A stretch of 64,000 bases of DNA from Sulfurovum sp. (lineage in GTDB: Bacteria; Campylobacterota; Campylobacteria; Campylobacterales; Sulfurovaceae). A model generated the notes under the pieces. That model did not search any database. It had not been told where the DNA came from and saw only the letters and a program-made list of their open reading frames with translations. The stretch is taken from NCBI GenBank assembly GCA_030949325.1, contig JAUZSQ010000084.1, positions 1-64,000 of the forward strand, in the 5' to 3' direction. Below, piece after piece: positions 31,607 through 41,575 of this stretch; within the stretch, counting starts at the first letter, position 1, and each line of letters opens with the position of its first letter. The translations under genes were made by a program, and so were the position numbers.

Positions 31607-33064
31607 TTACTTTTTTTGGTGCTGGTTATGGGGTACATTATAGGTACTAGGGGGTACTATATCTTCTGATGGATAATTATCTAAAAATGTTTTGAAATAG
31701 TTCCATGTAGAATGGTTACAATTCATACTATCTGTACAACCTTGTAAGCCTACTTCAGATTGATGGTCTATCTTATAAAAAGACACAGCTTCATGATTAA
31801 CTTTATATTGTCCTGTACGATGGTTGTATCCACTAGCAAAGTACTCTAAATCATACTTTGTTAAATCTGTCCTATAATCATCAATATTCCAACTATCATT
31901 TATAACCCCAAGTGAGTACTCATTGACAATCCAATCATCAACACCCCGATAAAAAACACTACTTCTACCATCCATAGGCAAAATATGTTCTTCAATATGG
32001 TTCTCATTATACATTCCATCTAAATCATCTTGGTCTGCATCAGGAACAATTCGTTGCCCAAATATAGAGATGAGATTATCTCCTGCACCTGGATTTTGAC
32101 TTGCTTCATCGTCAAAAAAGTCATAAGATAGTGAAACTACCCCAGTAAATAAGTTTGTTGTTCCCGAAACAGATTCAGGGACTACCCCTATCAAAGCTTG
32201 TGTTGGTATATTGGGATAATTAACTAATCCACTAAATAATCGATGTATTACTGTTCCATATTGAGCATCTGTACCATATAAAGCTTGATTTCGATTGAGT
32301 AAAGATACCGAGTTTCCTGCCTGATAGCAAGTAATGGCTTGACAGTTTTCTATCAAGGCTCCTATAAACCCTTGTCTTCCTTCAGGAAAAGTTAGAGGCT
32401 TATTATCTAAGGTAAAAGTAGTCTTTGAACCAAATACACCACTATGAGGTGTTCCCACCGTGGTTAATGAGGCTATATGTTTTTCTGAAAAATCATTATG
32501 ATAAGGACTCATAGTACTTTGCCCTTGAATAAGTGTTCTTGATAGTAGTCCCCCAAAAGAGTGTGCTACAATATGTACTTTTTTACCTGTTTGTTTAACA
32601 ATTTGTTTAATTGCTCTTCCTAAGTCATCTGCAACATCTTCAAACTTTGCATTGGTTCTCCACTGAAAAACAAAAGGAATAAATTCTTTATCTGTATTTT
32701 CACCTTTATAATTTTCTAAAATATTTGGAAATTTTGCAAAATATTCTCCCCCTACTTCCCCACCACCATGGTCATATCCTCCTAATTTCCCTGAATTGAT
32801 AAAACCATGTACAAATAAAATAGCTTCTTTATCAGATATATCTCTAGTATCAGAAAGAGTACTTCTTAGAGATGTTGCACATAATAGTTCTGCACCCATA
32901 ACTGCTTTTCCATTCTGTACCCTAGGATGACCTCCCGTAAATCCTTCTCCTACTCTCCATACATCACTATCAAAAATAGCCATTGTACCTTGCCAGACAA
33001 AAGGAAATATTGTACCATCATTATTTTCATCAGTCCAAACCATCTCATTTATTCTTCCATTCAC
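31607..33064 (-). CDS. Secreted alpha/beta-hydrolase (lipase-like) segment
   Basis: AILFVHGFINSGKLGGYDHGGG...GRAIKQIVKQTGKKVHIVAHSFGGLLSRTLIQGQ...ASLTTVGTPHSG; nucleophile-elbow-like AHSFGG. Confidence 0.75.
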   Translation of the reverse strand: MNGRINEMVWTDENNDGTIFPFVWQGTMAIFDSDVWRVGEGFTGGHPRVQNGKAVMGAELLCATSLRSTLSDTRDISDKEAILFVHGFINSGKLGGYDHGGGEVGGEYFAKFPNILENYKGENTDKEFIPFVFQWRTNAKFEDVADDLGRAIKQIVKQTGKKVHIVAHSFGGLLSRTLIQGQSTMSPYHNDFSEKHIASLTTVGTPHSGVFGSKTTFTLDNKPLTFPEGRQGFIGALIENCQAITCYQAGNSVSLLNRNQALYGTDAQYGTVIHRLFSGLVNYPNIPTQALIGVVPESVSGTTNLFTGVVSLSYDFFDDEASQNPGAGDNLISIFGQRIVPDADQDDLDGMYNENHIEEHILPMDGRSSVFYRGVDDWIVNEYSLGVINDSWNIDDYRTDLTKYDLEYFASGYNHRTGQYKVNHEAVSFYKIDHQSEVGLQGCTDSMNCNHSTWNYFKTFLDNYPSEDIVPPSTYNVPHNQHQKK

Positions 33065-33672
33065 GACACCTGGTCTACATTCTGATGGAACACCTTGTGA
33101 AGTCCAAATGGAATATTCATAGGTCTCTCCACTTTTAAAGTTCTTGTTTGTCTTGTCGTTTGATTAGGTGTAAAATAATTTCGTTTTATTAGTTCATAAG
33201 AGGGTTGAAGTATATTCAATTCTGACATTTCTGTCCTATTCATATCAGGTGTAATATTAAACCATAAAGACAATCTACCATCATTTGTCAATCCAGCATT
33301 ATATTCTATCTCATAAGTTTGATTCAATTTATTAGCATCTACAGAAATCCTAATATCTTTCCATTCATTCTCAATCTTACCTCCTTGAATACCAAGCTCA
33401 CCTGAGACTAAAGTAACCTTTTTTACCAAAGAAACTATAATAGTTTTGGTTCTTCCTATCGGTATATTATTGACCAAAATTTCTAGCTCCACACTAAAAT
33501 CTCCATAGGCAGTTAAAGCTGTATCAGGAGTCAAGATTAAGCTATTTCCTTGGATACTTATCCAATCAACCCCACTGACTTTACGAATAATAATAGGAGT
33601 ATTATTCGTATCTACAAAATCTAAAAATACTGCGATTTCCTTTTCTTGCCCAGAAAAAATAGAAATAGATTC
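33061..33672 (-). CDS. Ig/cadherin-like segment of the same surface protein (frame-disrupted)
   Basis: The supplied ORF starts at 33534 but the same frame is open upstream: PINESISIFSGQEKEIAVFLDFVDTNNTPIIIRKVSGVDWISIQGNSLILTPDTALTAYGDFSVELEILVNN. Confidence 0.5.
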   Translation of the reverse strand, partial: ESISIFSGQEKEIAVFLDFVDTNNTPIIIRKVSGVDWISIQGNSLILTPDTALTAYGDFSVELEILVNNIPIGRTKTIIVSLVKKVTLVSGELGIQGGKIENEWKDIRISVDANKLNQTYEIEYNAGLTNDGRLSLWFNITPDMNRTEMSELNILQPSYELIKRNYFTPNQTTRQTRTLKVERPMNIPFGLHKVFHQNVDQVS

Positions 33673-33673
33673 A

Positions 33674-34600
33674 TTAATAGGCTAAAATATTTGCAACACC
33701 CCCATGAGCCATACTAAATACACTCATTTTATCTCTTCCTAATTGACTATCAGTCACATCAAGAATTATTTTATCTACCCAAATATCTACTTCATCTCCT
33801 TGCCATGCATCAAGTTCATTCATATTTACAAACGAAGGGTCACGCTCAAACCAATCCTCTTTTTTTAGCATACCCATATTCACCATTTGTTGAAGAGATT
33901 GTTCTCGTTTGGCTATAGATGGGGTATTGTTATCCATAGCTGATTGGGCTACAAGTGTCGTAATTGAAGTTAAGTTTAATGTATCGAGATTATCATCTAC
34001 ACTATAGAGTGAACGAAGTGTAGCATTAAAATCTAGACCATTCATCGTTCCACCTGTCGCTTCAAGTATAAACTCATGACCTATCTCTTCTAAAACACTT
34101 AAACTAAAGTTACCATTTTCATCTGTAGTCGTGCTATAAATCTCTTCATGAGCTAAAGAAAATACTTTAACAGTTCCCCCACTGATAGGGTCATCACCTA
34201 CAGTACCTCCTATGCTATCTACAAGTTGAATGGTAAAAGTTAAGCCCTCACTTCTTAATCCCTTACTATCTTCTAGTATGATTTCAAAAGTATTATCGCC
34301 ATCAGTAAAAGTAAGAGGGATAGAATACTCACCATTGCTATCAATGACTCCAAGCAGTGAACCATTGAGATACACACTAGCCCCAACCTCTCCTGCTATG
34401 TCGATGCTAAGCGTACTTTGTGTCGTGATACTCGGCACATCCGAAAGAAAAGAAGCTTGTGAGAGTGTCGCTGTATCAGAAAGTATAAAATTACTAATCA
34501 CCCCTAACACAGCATGAAGTTTAGCCTCATCAAGGTTTGTATTTGCCGATATATTTGCTGTACCAAAGAGTAAGAAGAAGAGAATGAGCAGTTTTTTCAT
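33674..34600 (-). CDS. Secreted surface protein N-terminal region with Ig/carboxypeptidase-regulatory-like domains
   Basis: Signal peptide MKKLLILFFLLFGTANISA; STLSIDIAGEVGASVYLNGSLLGVIDSNGEYSIPLTFTDGDNTFEIILEDSKG; STTTDENGNFSLSV. Confidence 0.6.
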   Translation of the reverse strand: MKKLLILFFLLFGTANISANTNLDEAKLHAVLGVISNFILSDTATLSQASFLSDVPSITTQSTLSIDIAGEVGASVYLNGSLLGVIDSNGEYSIPLTFTDGDNTFEIILEDSKGLRSEGLTFTIQLVDSIGGTVGDDPISGGTVKVFSLAHEEIYSTTTDENGNFSLSVLEEIGHEFILEATGGTMNGLDFNATLRSLYSVDDNLDTLNLTSITTLVAQSAMDNNTPSIAKREQSLQQMVNMGMLKKEDWFERDPSFVNMNELDAWQGDEVDIWVDKIILDVTDSQLGRDKMSVFSMAHGGVANILAY

Positions 34601-34657
34601 GAGAGAAGTCCTTTTATGGATGGTAATACTTAAATATTTTATAAACCTCTCTTAATC

Positions 34658-34776
34658 AATACCTTCGCCAAAATGAAAATGAGCATATTTTGAAAAGTTC
34701 AAACCCCGTAAATAGGAGGGCTAGAGAAGAAGAAAATAGCTATTTTTTAGTAAAAATACAAATTGGCTAAGGTATT
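34658..34776 (-). repeat. MITE-like repeat, copy 2 (119 bp)
   Basis: Ends AATACCTTCGCCAA / TTGGCTAAGGTATT (imperfect TIR); flanked by TCTTAATC (34650-34657) and TCTTAATT (34777-34784), a possible 8-bp TSD with one mismatch. Confidence 0.8.
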
Positions 34777-34791
34777 TCTTAATTCAATGCC

Positions 34792-35583
34792 CTATCCCTC
34801 TTCTTTCTTCAAACGTCTATCTCTTCTCGAAGAGGTTGCAAATTGCAGGAGTGCATCGGCTGTAGAGACATACGTAGGAAGCGTTTCTAAAGACTTTGCC
34901 ATTACTTTGGACGCACAAAGGGCATCGCTATAGGCACGATGATGTGTCGCCGTTTTGATGTCCAAAAATTCGATTAAATACGCCAAACCATAACGCTCAC
35001 TCTCAAAGGTACGCCGTGCCAATTCGATGGTACACAGTGTAGGATTGCCAATATTTCCCAAACCAAAACGCTCAAAAGAAGCATTGAGAAAACCATAATC
35101 AAACTTGACATTATGTGCCACAAAAATAGCATCTCCCATAAAGTGTTTCAGACCAATCAACGCTTCTTTACGAGAAGGTGCATCAATGAGGTCATGGGGT
35201 TGTATCCCTGTAATCTTGCTAATATATGTAGGCAAGAATGCACACTCCACAAAGGTCTCATAGCTGTCTATTATCTCACCACCAACCACCATTAATGCAC
35301 CGATTTCAATGACTTGTGAAGTGCCTGGTTTAGAGCCATTGGTTTCGATGTCGATAATACAATAACGCTGTTTGCTATGAGGGGTAAAATACGTATCTAA
35401 TATATATCTGTCTTCATCTTCTTGGACGATAGGATATCCAGAAGCTTGAAGAAGTATCAAGAGAATATCACTCTCTTCAAAAAAGCTCGTATCTTGGGTG
35501 ACTATCCTCTCATATTGTGCCTGAGACAACACACCATGATTGCTACGAAATGCTGTAGTGAGTGATTCAAAGACTTTTTGCAT
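34792..35583 (-). CDS. 3'-5' exonuclease, DnaQ/PolC epsilon-like
   Basis: YCIIDIETNGSKPGTSQVIEIGALMV...FVAHNVKFDYGFLNASFERFG...HHRAYSDALCASKVM (DEDDh pattern). Confidence 0.9.
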   Translation of the reverse strand: MQKVFESLTTAFRSNHGVLSQAQYERIVTQDTSFFEESDILLILLQASGYPIVQEDEDRYILDTYFTPHSKQRYCIIDIETNGSKPGTSQVIEIGALMVVGGEIIDSYETFVECAFLPTYISKITGIQPHDLIDAPSRKEALIGLKHFMGDAIFVAHNVKFDYGFLNASFERFGLGNIGNPTLCTIELARRTFESERYGLAYLIEFLDIKTATHHRAYSDALCASKVMAKSLETLPTYVSTADALLQFATSSRRDRRLKKEEG

Positions 35584-36157
35584 TCGCTAAAAATGCTTTG
35601 AGTTTACTTGCATCTTTTTTCCCTTTGATAGACTCTACACCCGAACTCACATCTACGCCATAAAAGCCCAAGGCTTTTGCTTCCAAGACATTTTGAGGCG
35701 TGAGACCACCTGCGAGTATCATCTTGGAACAATCAACGCCTTCAAACCATTCAAGATTTAGACGTACCCCTGCCCCACCATAGGCTTCGGTATACGCATC
35801 AATCAAACGGTAACGATTTTGGAATTTTAATACATCTTTGGCACACTTGGCACGAACCACTGGCAAAGTAGGTAAACCTATGGCATCCAAAGACTCTTCA
35901 TCGACATCAAAATGTATCTGTGCGCGAGAGATGTCACAATACTTGCACACTGTATCAATCGTCTCGATACCCTCATCTACAAACAAGCCTACACGCTCCA
36001 CAAATGGAGGCAATTTATCTATAATACGCTTGGCATCAGCAGGGGTAATATAGCGTGGTGATTGGTTATAAAATACAAATCCCAAAGCATCAGCACCACA
36101 TTTGACTGCTTCTAGTGCATCTTTCAAATTGGTAATACCACAAATCTTAACTCTCAC
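35567..36157 (-). CDS. trpF: Phosphoribosylanthranilate isomerase
   Basis: MRVKICGITNLKDALEAVKCGADALGFVFYNQSPRYI...LAGGLTPQNV...GVDVSSGVES. Confidence 0.95.
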   Translation of the reverse strand: MRVKICGITNLKDALEAVKCGADALGFVFYNQSPRYITPADAKRIIDKLPPFVERVGLFVDEGIETIDTVCKYCDISRAQIHFDVDEESLDAIGLPTLPVVRAKCAKDVLKFQNRYRLIDAYTEAYGGAGVRLNLEWFEGVDCSKMILAGGLTPQNVLEAKALGFYGVDVSSGVESIKGKKDASKLKAFLANAKSL

Positions 36158-36169
36158 AATAACCCCTTT

Positions 36170-36826
36170 TTATTTTAATGCACCAATCGCTACAGCTACA
36201 CCTTTGGGATGCTTATACACAAATGAACCTGCCACTACCACATCTACTCCTGCGTCTGCTAGGGCTTCAATATTGGCATCACTCACACCACCATCTACTT
36301 CTATAAGACAGTTTGGATTTCGTTTCATAATCAATGCTTTGAGACGTGTCGCACGTTCTAAGACACTAGCAATAAATTTTTGCCCACCAAAACCAGGGTT
36401 GACGGACATCAACAATACCATATCCACATCTGCAATCAAAAATTCTATCGCTTCAGGTGGCGTATGAGGATTGAGCGTAATCGCAGGACGAATCCCTAAG
36501 CCCCGTATCTTTTGTATCAGCCGATGAGGATGCTTCTCCTCTTCGATATGAAAAGAGATAAATTCAGGCTTCAAAGGTGCAAACAAATCGACAAAAAAGC
36601 TATTGTTTTCCACCATAAGATGAATATCCAAAGGCTTAGTAGCCACCTTAGCCACAGCAGAAACCACCACAGGACCAATCGTAAGATTAGGCACAAAATG
36701 CCCATCCATCACATCTACATGCACAAGGTCACACCCACCTTCACATATTGCTCTCACATCATCAGCAAGATTACCAAAATCTGCTGATAAAATACTAGGG
36801 GCTACTAACATTAAATTCCTAATCAA
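36170..36826 (-). CDS. rpe: Ribulose-phosphate 3-epimerase
   Basis: VAPSILSADFGNLADDV...DLVHVDVMDGHFVPNLTIGP...VNPGFGGQKFI...IEVDGGV. Confidence 0.96.
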   Translation of the reverse strand: MIRNLMLVAPSILSADFGNLADDVRAICEGGCDLVHVDVMDGHFVPNLTIGPVVVSAVAKVATKPLDIHLMVENNSFFVDLFAPLKPEFISFHIEEEKHPHRLIQKIRGLGIRPAITLNPHTPPEAIEFLIADVDMVLLMSVNPGFGGQKFIASVLERATRLKALIMKRNPNCLIEVDGGVSDANIEALADAGVDVVVAGSFVYKHPKGVAVAIGALK

Positions 36827-36924
36827 ATCGTTTTAAATCATTATAACATAGGCTTTCTAAGTGTATGATACAATAGGAAAATGTTACGCTATAATCATAC
36901 TATACTCTTCTAAAGGAATACACA

Positions 36925-37323
36925 ATGTGGAACAAACCTCTTATACCCCAACATGATGCAAACAAAGATGCACGTCAAGATGACATACAAGAGGGGCAGA
37001 AGGATTATCGTTATAAATATACCTATCAAGCTCTTGAAGGGGTAACTATGGTTGAGGGCATACCTTCTTTAGAATTACCAAAGCTTCCTTGGATTATAAA
37101 ACTGGTTTCCATAGGTGTTAAATTAGCCAAAAATATGGCAAAAAACAAACATGCCGATGAGAAGACTCGTTTACTTCAAGACGAAGATACTTTGACTAAA
37201 GACTTTCAAAATGTAAAGCATTTTCTCGGCAATTCCGAGGAGCGATACAAACGAGGAAAGCCCTATACTTTTTTAATTCAAAGACTACTCCTCCTGACTT
37301 ATTTAAGCTTATCCTTGATATAA
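36925..37323 (+). pseudogene. N-terminal fragment resembling bacterial lipoxygenase
   Basis: MWNKPLIPQHDANKDARQDDIQEGQKDYRYKYTYQALEGVTMVEGIP resembles the N-terminus of bacterial LOX proteins; no catalytic region follows. Confidence 0.4.
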
Positions 37324-37342
37324 TATATCCATTATTTTTAAC

Positions 37343-37405
37343 AATACCTTAGCCAATTTGTATTTTTACTAAAAATATACTCATTTTCATTTTGGCGAAG
37401 GTATT
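37343..37405 (+). repeat. MITE-like repeat, copy 3 (63 bp, internal deletion)
   Basis: AATACCTTAGCCAATTTGTATTTTTACTAAAAA fused to ATACTCATTTTCATTTTGGCGAAGGTATT; lacks the ~56-bp centre of copies 1 and 2. Confidence 0.75.
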
Positions 37406-37427
37406 GTTTTAAAACAAAGGATATTAT

Positions 37428-37949
37428 ATGCAGAAAATCTTAATCGTCTTACTACTTTTATATAGTAATAATTATGCTAAAAGTAATACTGAATTAGCGG
37501 GAGATATTCTCACCCTACTTATACCTTCTATCGGCTTGGGTGCAACACTCTACACAGAAGATAGAAATTCTTCCATAGAATTTCTTAAAGCTTATGGTAG
37601 TACTGCTTTAGTTACACACATACTTAAAAATACTGTGAAAAAACAACGACCTAACAATGCTAATTCTTATACTTCTTTTCCTTCAGGACATACTTCAAGT
37701 GCTTTTTCTGGAGCTTCATTTATACATAGAAAGTATGGGATAGAATATGCTTTACCTGCCTACATAGGTGCTATATATACAGGATACAGTCGTGTTAAAG
37801 CAGAAAAACACTATACAATAGATGTCATTGCTGGTGCATTAGTAGGTATAGGTTTTTCTTGGTACTTCACTAGCCCTTATAAAAACCTTCAAGTCATACC
37901 GACAATAGGTAACAATAATTATGGTATTAAGGTTGATTATCAATGGTAG
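37428..37949 (+). CDS. PAP2 family phosphatase
   Basis: KNTVKKQRPN...TSFPSGHTSSAFSGA...SRVKAEKHYTIDVIAGALVG: three-part acid phosphatase motif. Confidence 0.9.
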   Translation: MQKILIVLLLLYSNNYAKSNTELAGDILTLLIPSIGLGATLYTEDRNSSIEFLKAYGSTALVTHILKNTVKKQRPNNANSYTSFPSGHTSSAFSGASFIHRKYGIEYALPAYIGAIYTGYSRVKAEKHYTIDVIAGALVGIGFSWYFTSPYKNLQVIPTIGNNNYGIKVDYQW

Positions 37950-37963
37950 CACAAAATAGGCTA

Positions 37964-38857
37964 CTACTCTCCCTGCATTAAGTCTATCATGAGCTTACGA
38001 GAAAAAAAGACAAATTTTTCAAATAAAGCAGAGTGGTATTTGTCTTTGTGATAAATCATCAAGAAATCACGTTTACACTCAAAATCTTGGATGGCTACTT
38101 GATAAAGTCTTTTGTCCAAGAGTTCTTTTTCTACAGCTATTTTGGAGATACAGGTTAAGCACTCTCTGTTCATCAAGATACTTTTGATAGATTCTGTGTG
38201 ACCTAATTCTAAAAATATATTGAGTTCATCGACAGATTCTTTGATATAGTCTAAGAATACTTCTCTCGTACCTGAGCCTTCTTCGCGTAATACCCAGCGT
38301 TTATCTACTAGCGTATCTAGGCTAGAAGCTTGGGCAAGTGTAGGGTCTGCTGTGACGATGAGGAGTTGGTCTATGGCAATTTTGTCTTTGATGATTTCAG
38401 AGCCTGAGACAAATCCTTCTACAAATCCTATATCAATACTCCCCTCTTTTATCATCTGTGCTATTTCTTTGGTATTGCCTTCTTTGAGCGTAATCTTCAC
38501 ATCAGGATACGCAGACATATAGCTACAAATAATCGTAGGCATGAGATAATCCACAATAGTAGTACTAGCCCCTACGCGTATCATGCCTTTGTTTTGGGAA
38601 TTTTTGAATTCGTATTCGATATCGCGTAATTTCTTAAATACAGGGTCTACCTCTTTGTGAAAAGCACGTCCGACTTCATTGAGTACAAGTTTTTTGTTGA
38701 TTCGGTCAAAGATAGGACGACCCAAGATATTTTCCAGCTCTTTAATAGACATAGAAATAGCCGATTGGCTCAATTTCATCTTCTTAGCAACATTGGTCAA
38801 ATGCCCCAAGGACACGACCTGTAAAAATATTTCTATCTGTCTGAGTGTTATTTTCAT
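37964..38857 (-). CDS. LysR family transcriptional regulator
   Basis: MKITLRQIEIFLQVVSLGHLTNVAKKMKLSQSAISMSIKELENILGRPIFDR. Confidence 0.93.
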   Translation of the reverse strand: MKITLRQIEIFLQVVSLGHLTNVAKKMKLSQSAISMSIKELENILGRPIFDRINKKLVLNEVGRAFHKEVDPVFKKLRDIEYEFKNSQNKGMIRVGASTTIVDYLMPTIICSYMSAYPDVKITLKEGNTKEIAQMIKEGSIDIGFVEGFVSGSEIIKDKIAIDQLLIVTADPTLAQASSLDTLVDKRWVLREEGSGTREVFLDYIKESVDELNIFLELGHTESIKSILMNRECLTCISKIAVEKELLDKRLYQVAIQDFECKRDFLMIYHKDKYHSALFEKFVFFSRKLMIDLMQGE

Positions 38858-38959
38858 ATGCCCTCTTTATGATTAATTATATCAAAAATATAGCACGATA
38901 GTAGAAATACTATCAATTAAATTGAATATGATGATGTAATACCTCTATTTATGCACACA

Positions 38960-40441
38960 TTATATCAAAGGGCTATCCATTTCCTTTGGAATCTCCAATC
39001 CCATGAGTTGTAATACGGTCGCTGCCACATTATTGAGTCCACAACCCTCTTTGACTTTACTCACACCCTCAGCCAAGACAAAACACCATACATCACCCAC
39101 AGTATGATTGGTCAAAGTATTGCCTTGGCTGTCTTTCATCTCTTCACAATTACCGTGGTCTGAGGTCAGTACGATGTTGTATCCGTCTTTTTGGGCTTTG
39201 CTGATAATCAAATCTAGTTCGGTATCAACAGTAGAGACGGCGATACAAGCTGCCTCATAATTGCCCGTATGTCCTACCATATCACCATTGGCGAAGTTGA
39301 CCACAATCAAATCATAAGAGGCATCCATCGCCGTAGCTACTGCCTTTCCTACTTGGTCTGCCGACATTTCAGGTTGTAAATCATAGGTTTTGACATTAGG
39401 ACTAGGAATCATCACACGACTTTCACCGATATAAGGCTCTTCTATCCCTCCATTGAGAAAAAAGGTCACATGGGCATACTTTTCGGTTTCTGCTGTATGC
39501 AGTTGTCTCAAATGGGCATCGCTTACTACCTCAGCCAAGGTATGATTGGGGGCTACTTTGGGAAAGAGTATAGGATAGGTAAAACTCGCATCATATTTGG
39601 TCATAGTCATAATATGTAAGGGCAAATGCTCTCTCTCAAAGCCATCAAAAGACGCTTCACCTAATGCTGACGTAATTTCTCTAACTCTATCGGAACGGAA
39701 GTTACTTACAAGCACAACATCATGCATTTGCATCCCTTCATATCCTTCAAAGGCAATAGGCAAGATAAACTCGTCCAATTCGTTCTTGTCATAACTTTGC
39801 TGTACATAGGCTTCTATAGAGACATCGGTCTTGGGGAAGGCTGAACGTATGGCATCATAGCCTTTTTGTACTCTCTCCCAACGGTTGTCTCTGTCCATAG
39901 TAAAGAAACGCCCTCCAAGCGTGGCAATAGTAATATCTTCATCACATATCGCTTCTATTTGCTTGATATAGCGATAAGCAGATGTAGGACTGACATCACG
40001 TCCATCGCTAATGAGATGCAAAAACACGCTTTTGCCCCTCTGCTTCATCAACTTTGCCAATCCTATGGTATGTGAGATATGAGAATGTACCCCTCCATCA
40101 CTAAGCAATCCAATCAAATGGACTCTGTCACTTTTTGCCAAGGTTTCATTCAGAGGTATATTACTTTCTATACTTTTATCTTCTAGTGCCAAAGAGACTT
40201 TGACCAAGTCTTGATACAAAATACGCCCTGCCCCTAAGGTCATGTGTCCGACTTCAGAATTGCCCATTTGACCCTTGGGTAATCCAACGCTGAGTCCATG
40301 TGTCGCAATCAAAGCACGAGGAGCAGAGGCGAAAAGTCTATCATAAGTGGGGGTCTTGGCATCTCTAAAGGCATTGCAAGTACTATCAGGTTTACAGCCA
40401 ATTCCATCGGTTATTATTAAAATCGTTTTATTTATAGACAT
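38960..40441 (-). CDS. gpmI: 2,3-bisphosphoglycerate-independent phosphoglycerate mutase
   Basis: ILIITDGIGCKPDSTCNAF...LPKGQMGNSEVGHMTLGAGRILYQDLVKV...TSDHGNCEEM. Confidence 0.96.
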   Translation of the reverse strand: MSINKTILIITDGIGCKPDSTCNAFRDAKTPTYDRLFASAPRALIATHGLSVGLPKGQMGNSEVGHMTLGAGRILYQDLVKVSLALEDKSIESNIPLNETLAKSDRVHLIGLLSDGGVHSHISHTIGLAKLMKQRGKSVFLHLISDGRDVSPTSAYRYIKQIEAICDEDITIATLGGRFFTMDRDNRWERVQKGYDAIRSAFPKTDVSIEAYVQQSYDKNELDEFILPIAFEGYEGMQMHDVVLVSNFRSDRVREITSALGEASFDGFEREHLPLHIMTMTKYDASFTYPILFPKVAPNHTLAEVVSDAHLRQLHTAETEKYAHVTFFLNGGIEEPYIGESRVMIPSPNVKTYDLQPEMSADQVGKAVATAMDASYDLIVVNFANGDMVGHTGNYEAACIAVSTVDTELDLIISKAQKDGYNIVLTSDHGNCEEMKDSQGNTLTNHTVGDVWCFVLAEGVSKVKEGCGLNNVAATVLQLMGLEIPKEMDSPLI

Positions 40442-40516
40442 TTTTATCTCTTTTCGTAATATTTAATTGAAATAATAGTAAAATAAACTTTCTAAATCTT
40501 TAATGAAAGTCCCTTT

Positions 40517-41575
40517 ATGTTATTTGAACTCTCTCAACTCTTAGATATGAGCCTCTTTGGTTACATTTCTGTCCGTGCTGGTCTTGCCTTTTTTATCGCT
40601 TTTGGTCTTACTTTATATAGTATGCCCAAATATTTAGCGTGGGCAATTTCCAAAAATGCCAATCAACCTATCAGTAAGTATGTCCCAGCTCACGAAAATA
40701 AACGCCATACACCTACTATGGGTGGAGCCATTTTCCTCATTGCCACACTCATTGCTATAGGTATCACTGTAGATTTGACCAATCCTTACATTTGGGGTGG
40801 TATCTTAACGCTCATCGGTTTTGGTCTCGTTGGATTCAAAGACGATTTGGGCAAAGTCTTAGCAGGAGACAACCTCGAAGGATTAACCCCACGAGGAAAA
40901 ATGCTCTTACAAGCCTTGGTAGCCTCTATGGCTACGGGGATACTCATTTATACGGGCTTTCCTACAGAGTTTTATATTCCTTTTCTCAAAACCCCTCTTT
41001 TTGACCTTGGCTACTTTGCCATACCTTTTTGGATACTCATCTTTTTGGCGACTACCAATGCTGTCAACCTTACCGATGGACTCGATGGCTTGGCTACGAT
41101 ACCCTCTGTCATTGCACTCTTTACCCTAGGGGCGATTGTTTATGTGACAGGACATGCTATTTTCTCACAATATATACTCATACCCAACATCAAAGGCGTA
41201 GGCGAAGTGATGATTTTAGCTTCTGCACTCTCAGGAGGATTACTTGGATTTTTGTGGTACAACTGCTACCCTGCTGAAGTGTTTATGGGCGACACTGGCA
41301 GTCTAGCCATTGGTGGATTTTTGGCATACCTAGCCATTCTAGGCAAGAGTGAAGTCCTCCTCATCCTCATTGGTATCATCTTTGTCATTGAGACCGTATC
41401 GGTTATCTTACAAGTGGGCAGTTATAAGCTCAGAAAAAAACGTATCTTCCTCATGGCACCCATACATCACCACTTTGAACTCAAAAACTGGGCAGAAAAT
41501 AAAATCATTGTACGTTTTTGGATGATTTCCTTTATTGCCAATATCTTGGCACTTATTTCTTTTAAGTTTAGATAA
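40517..41575 (+). CDS. mraY: Phospho-N-acetylmuramoyl-pentapeptide-transferase
   Basis: [11 protein letters not shown]...[15 protein letters not shown]...[13 protein letters not shown]...[23 protein letters not shown]. Confidence 0.98.
   Translation: MLFELSQLLDMSLFGYISVRAGLAFFIAFGLTLYSMPKYLAWAISKNANQPISKYVPAHENKRHTPTMGGAIFLIATLIAIGITVDLTNPYIWGGILTLIGFGLVGFKDDLGKVLAGDNLEGLTPRGKMLLQALVASMATGILIYTGFPTEFYIPFLKTPLFDLGYFAIPFWILIFLATTNAVNLTDGLDGLATIPSVIALFTLGAIVYVTGHAIFSQYILIPNIKGVGEVMILASALSGGLLGFLWYNCYPAEVFMGDTGSLAIGGFLAYLAILGKSEVLLILIGIIFVIETVSVILQVGSYKLRKKRIFLMAPIHHHFELKNWAENKIIVRFWMISFIANILALISFKFR

Noticed and set aside
36102-36467. Plus-strand ORF 36102-36467 opposite rpe/trpF
   Set aside because: Antisense to two confidently identified genes; low-complexity Thr/Ala/Ser translation.
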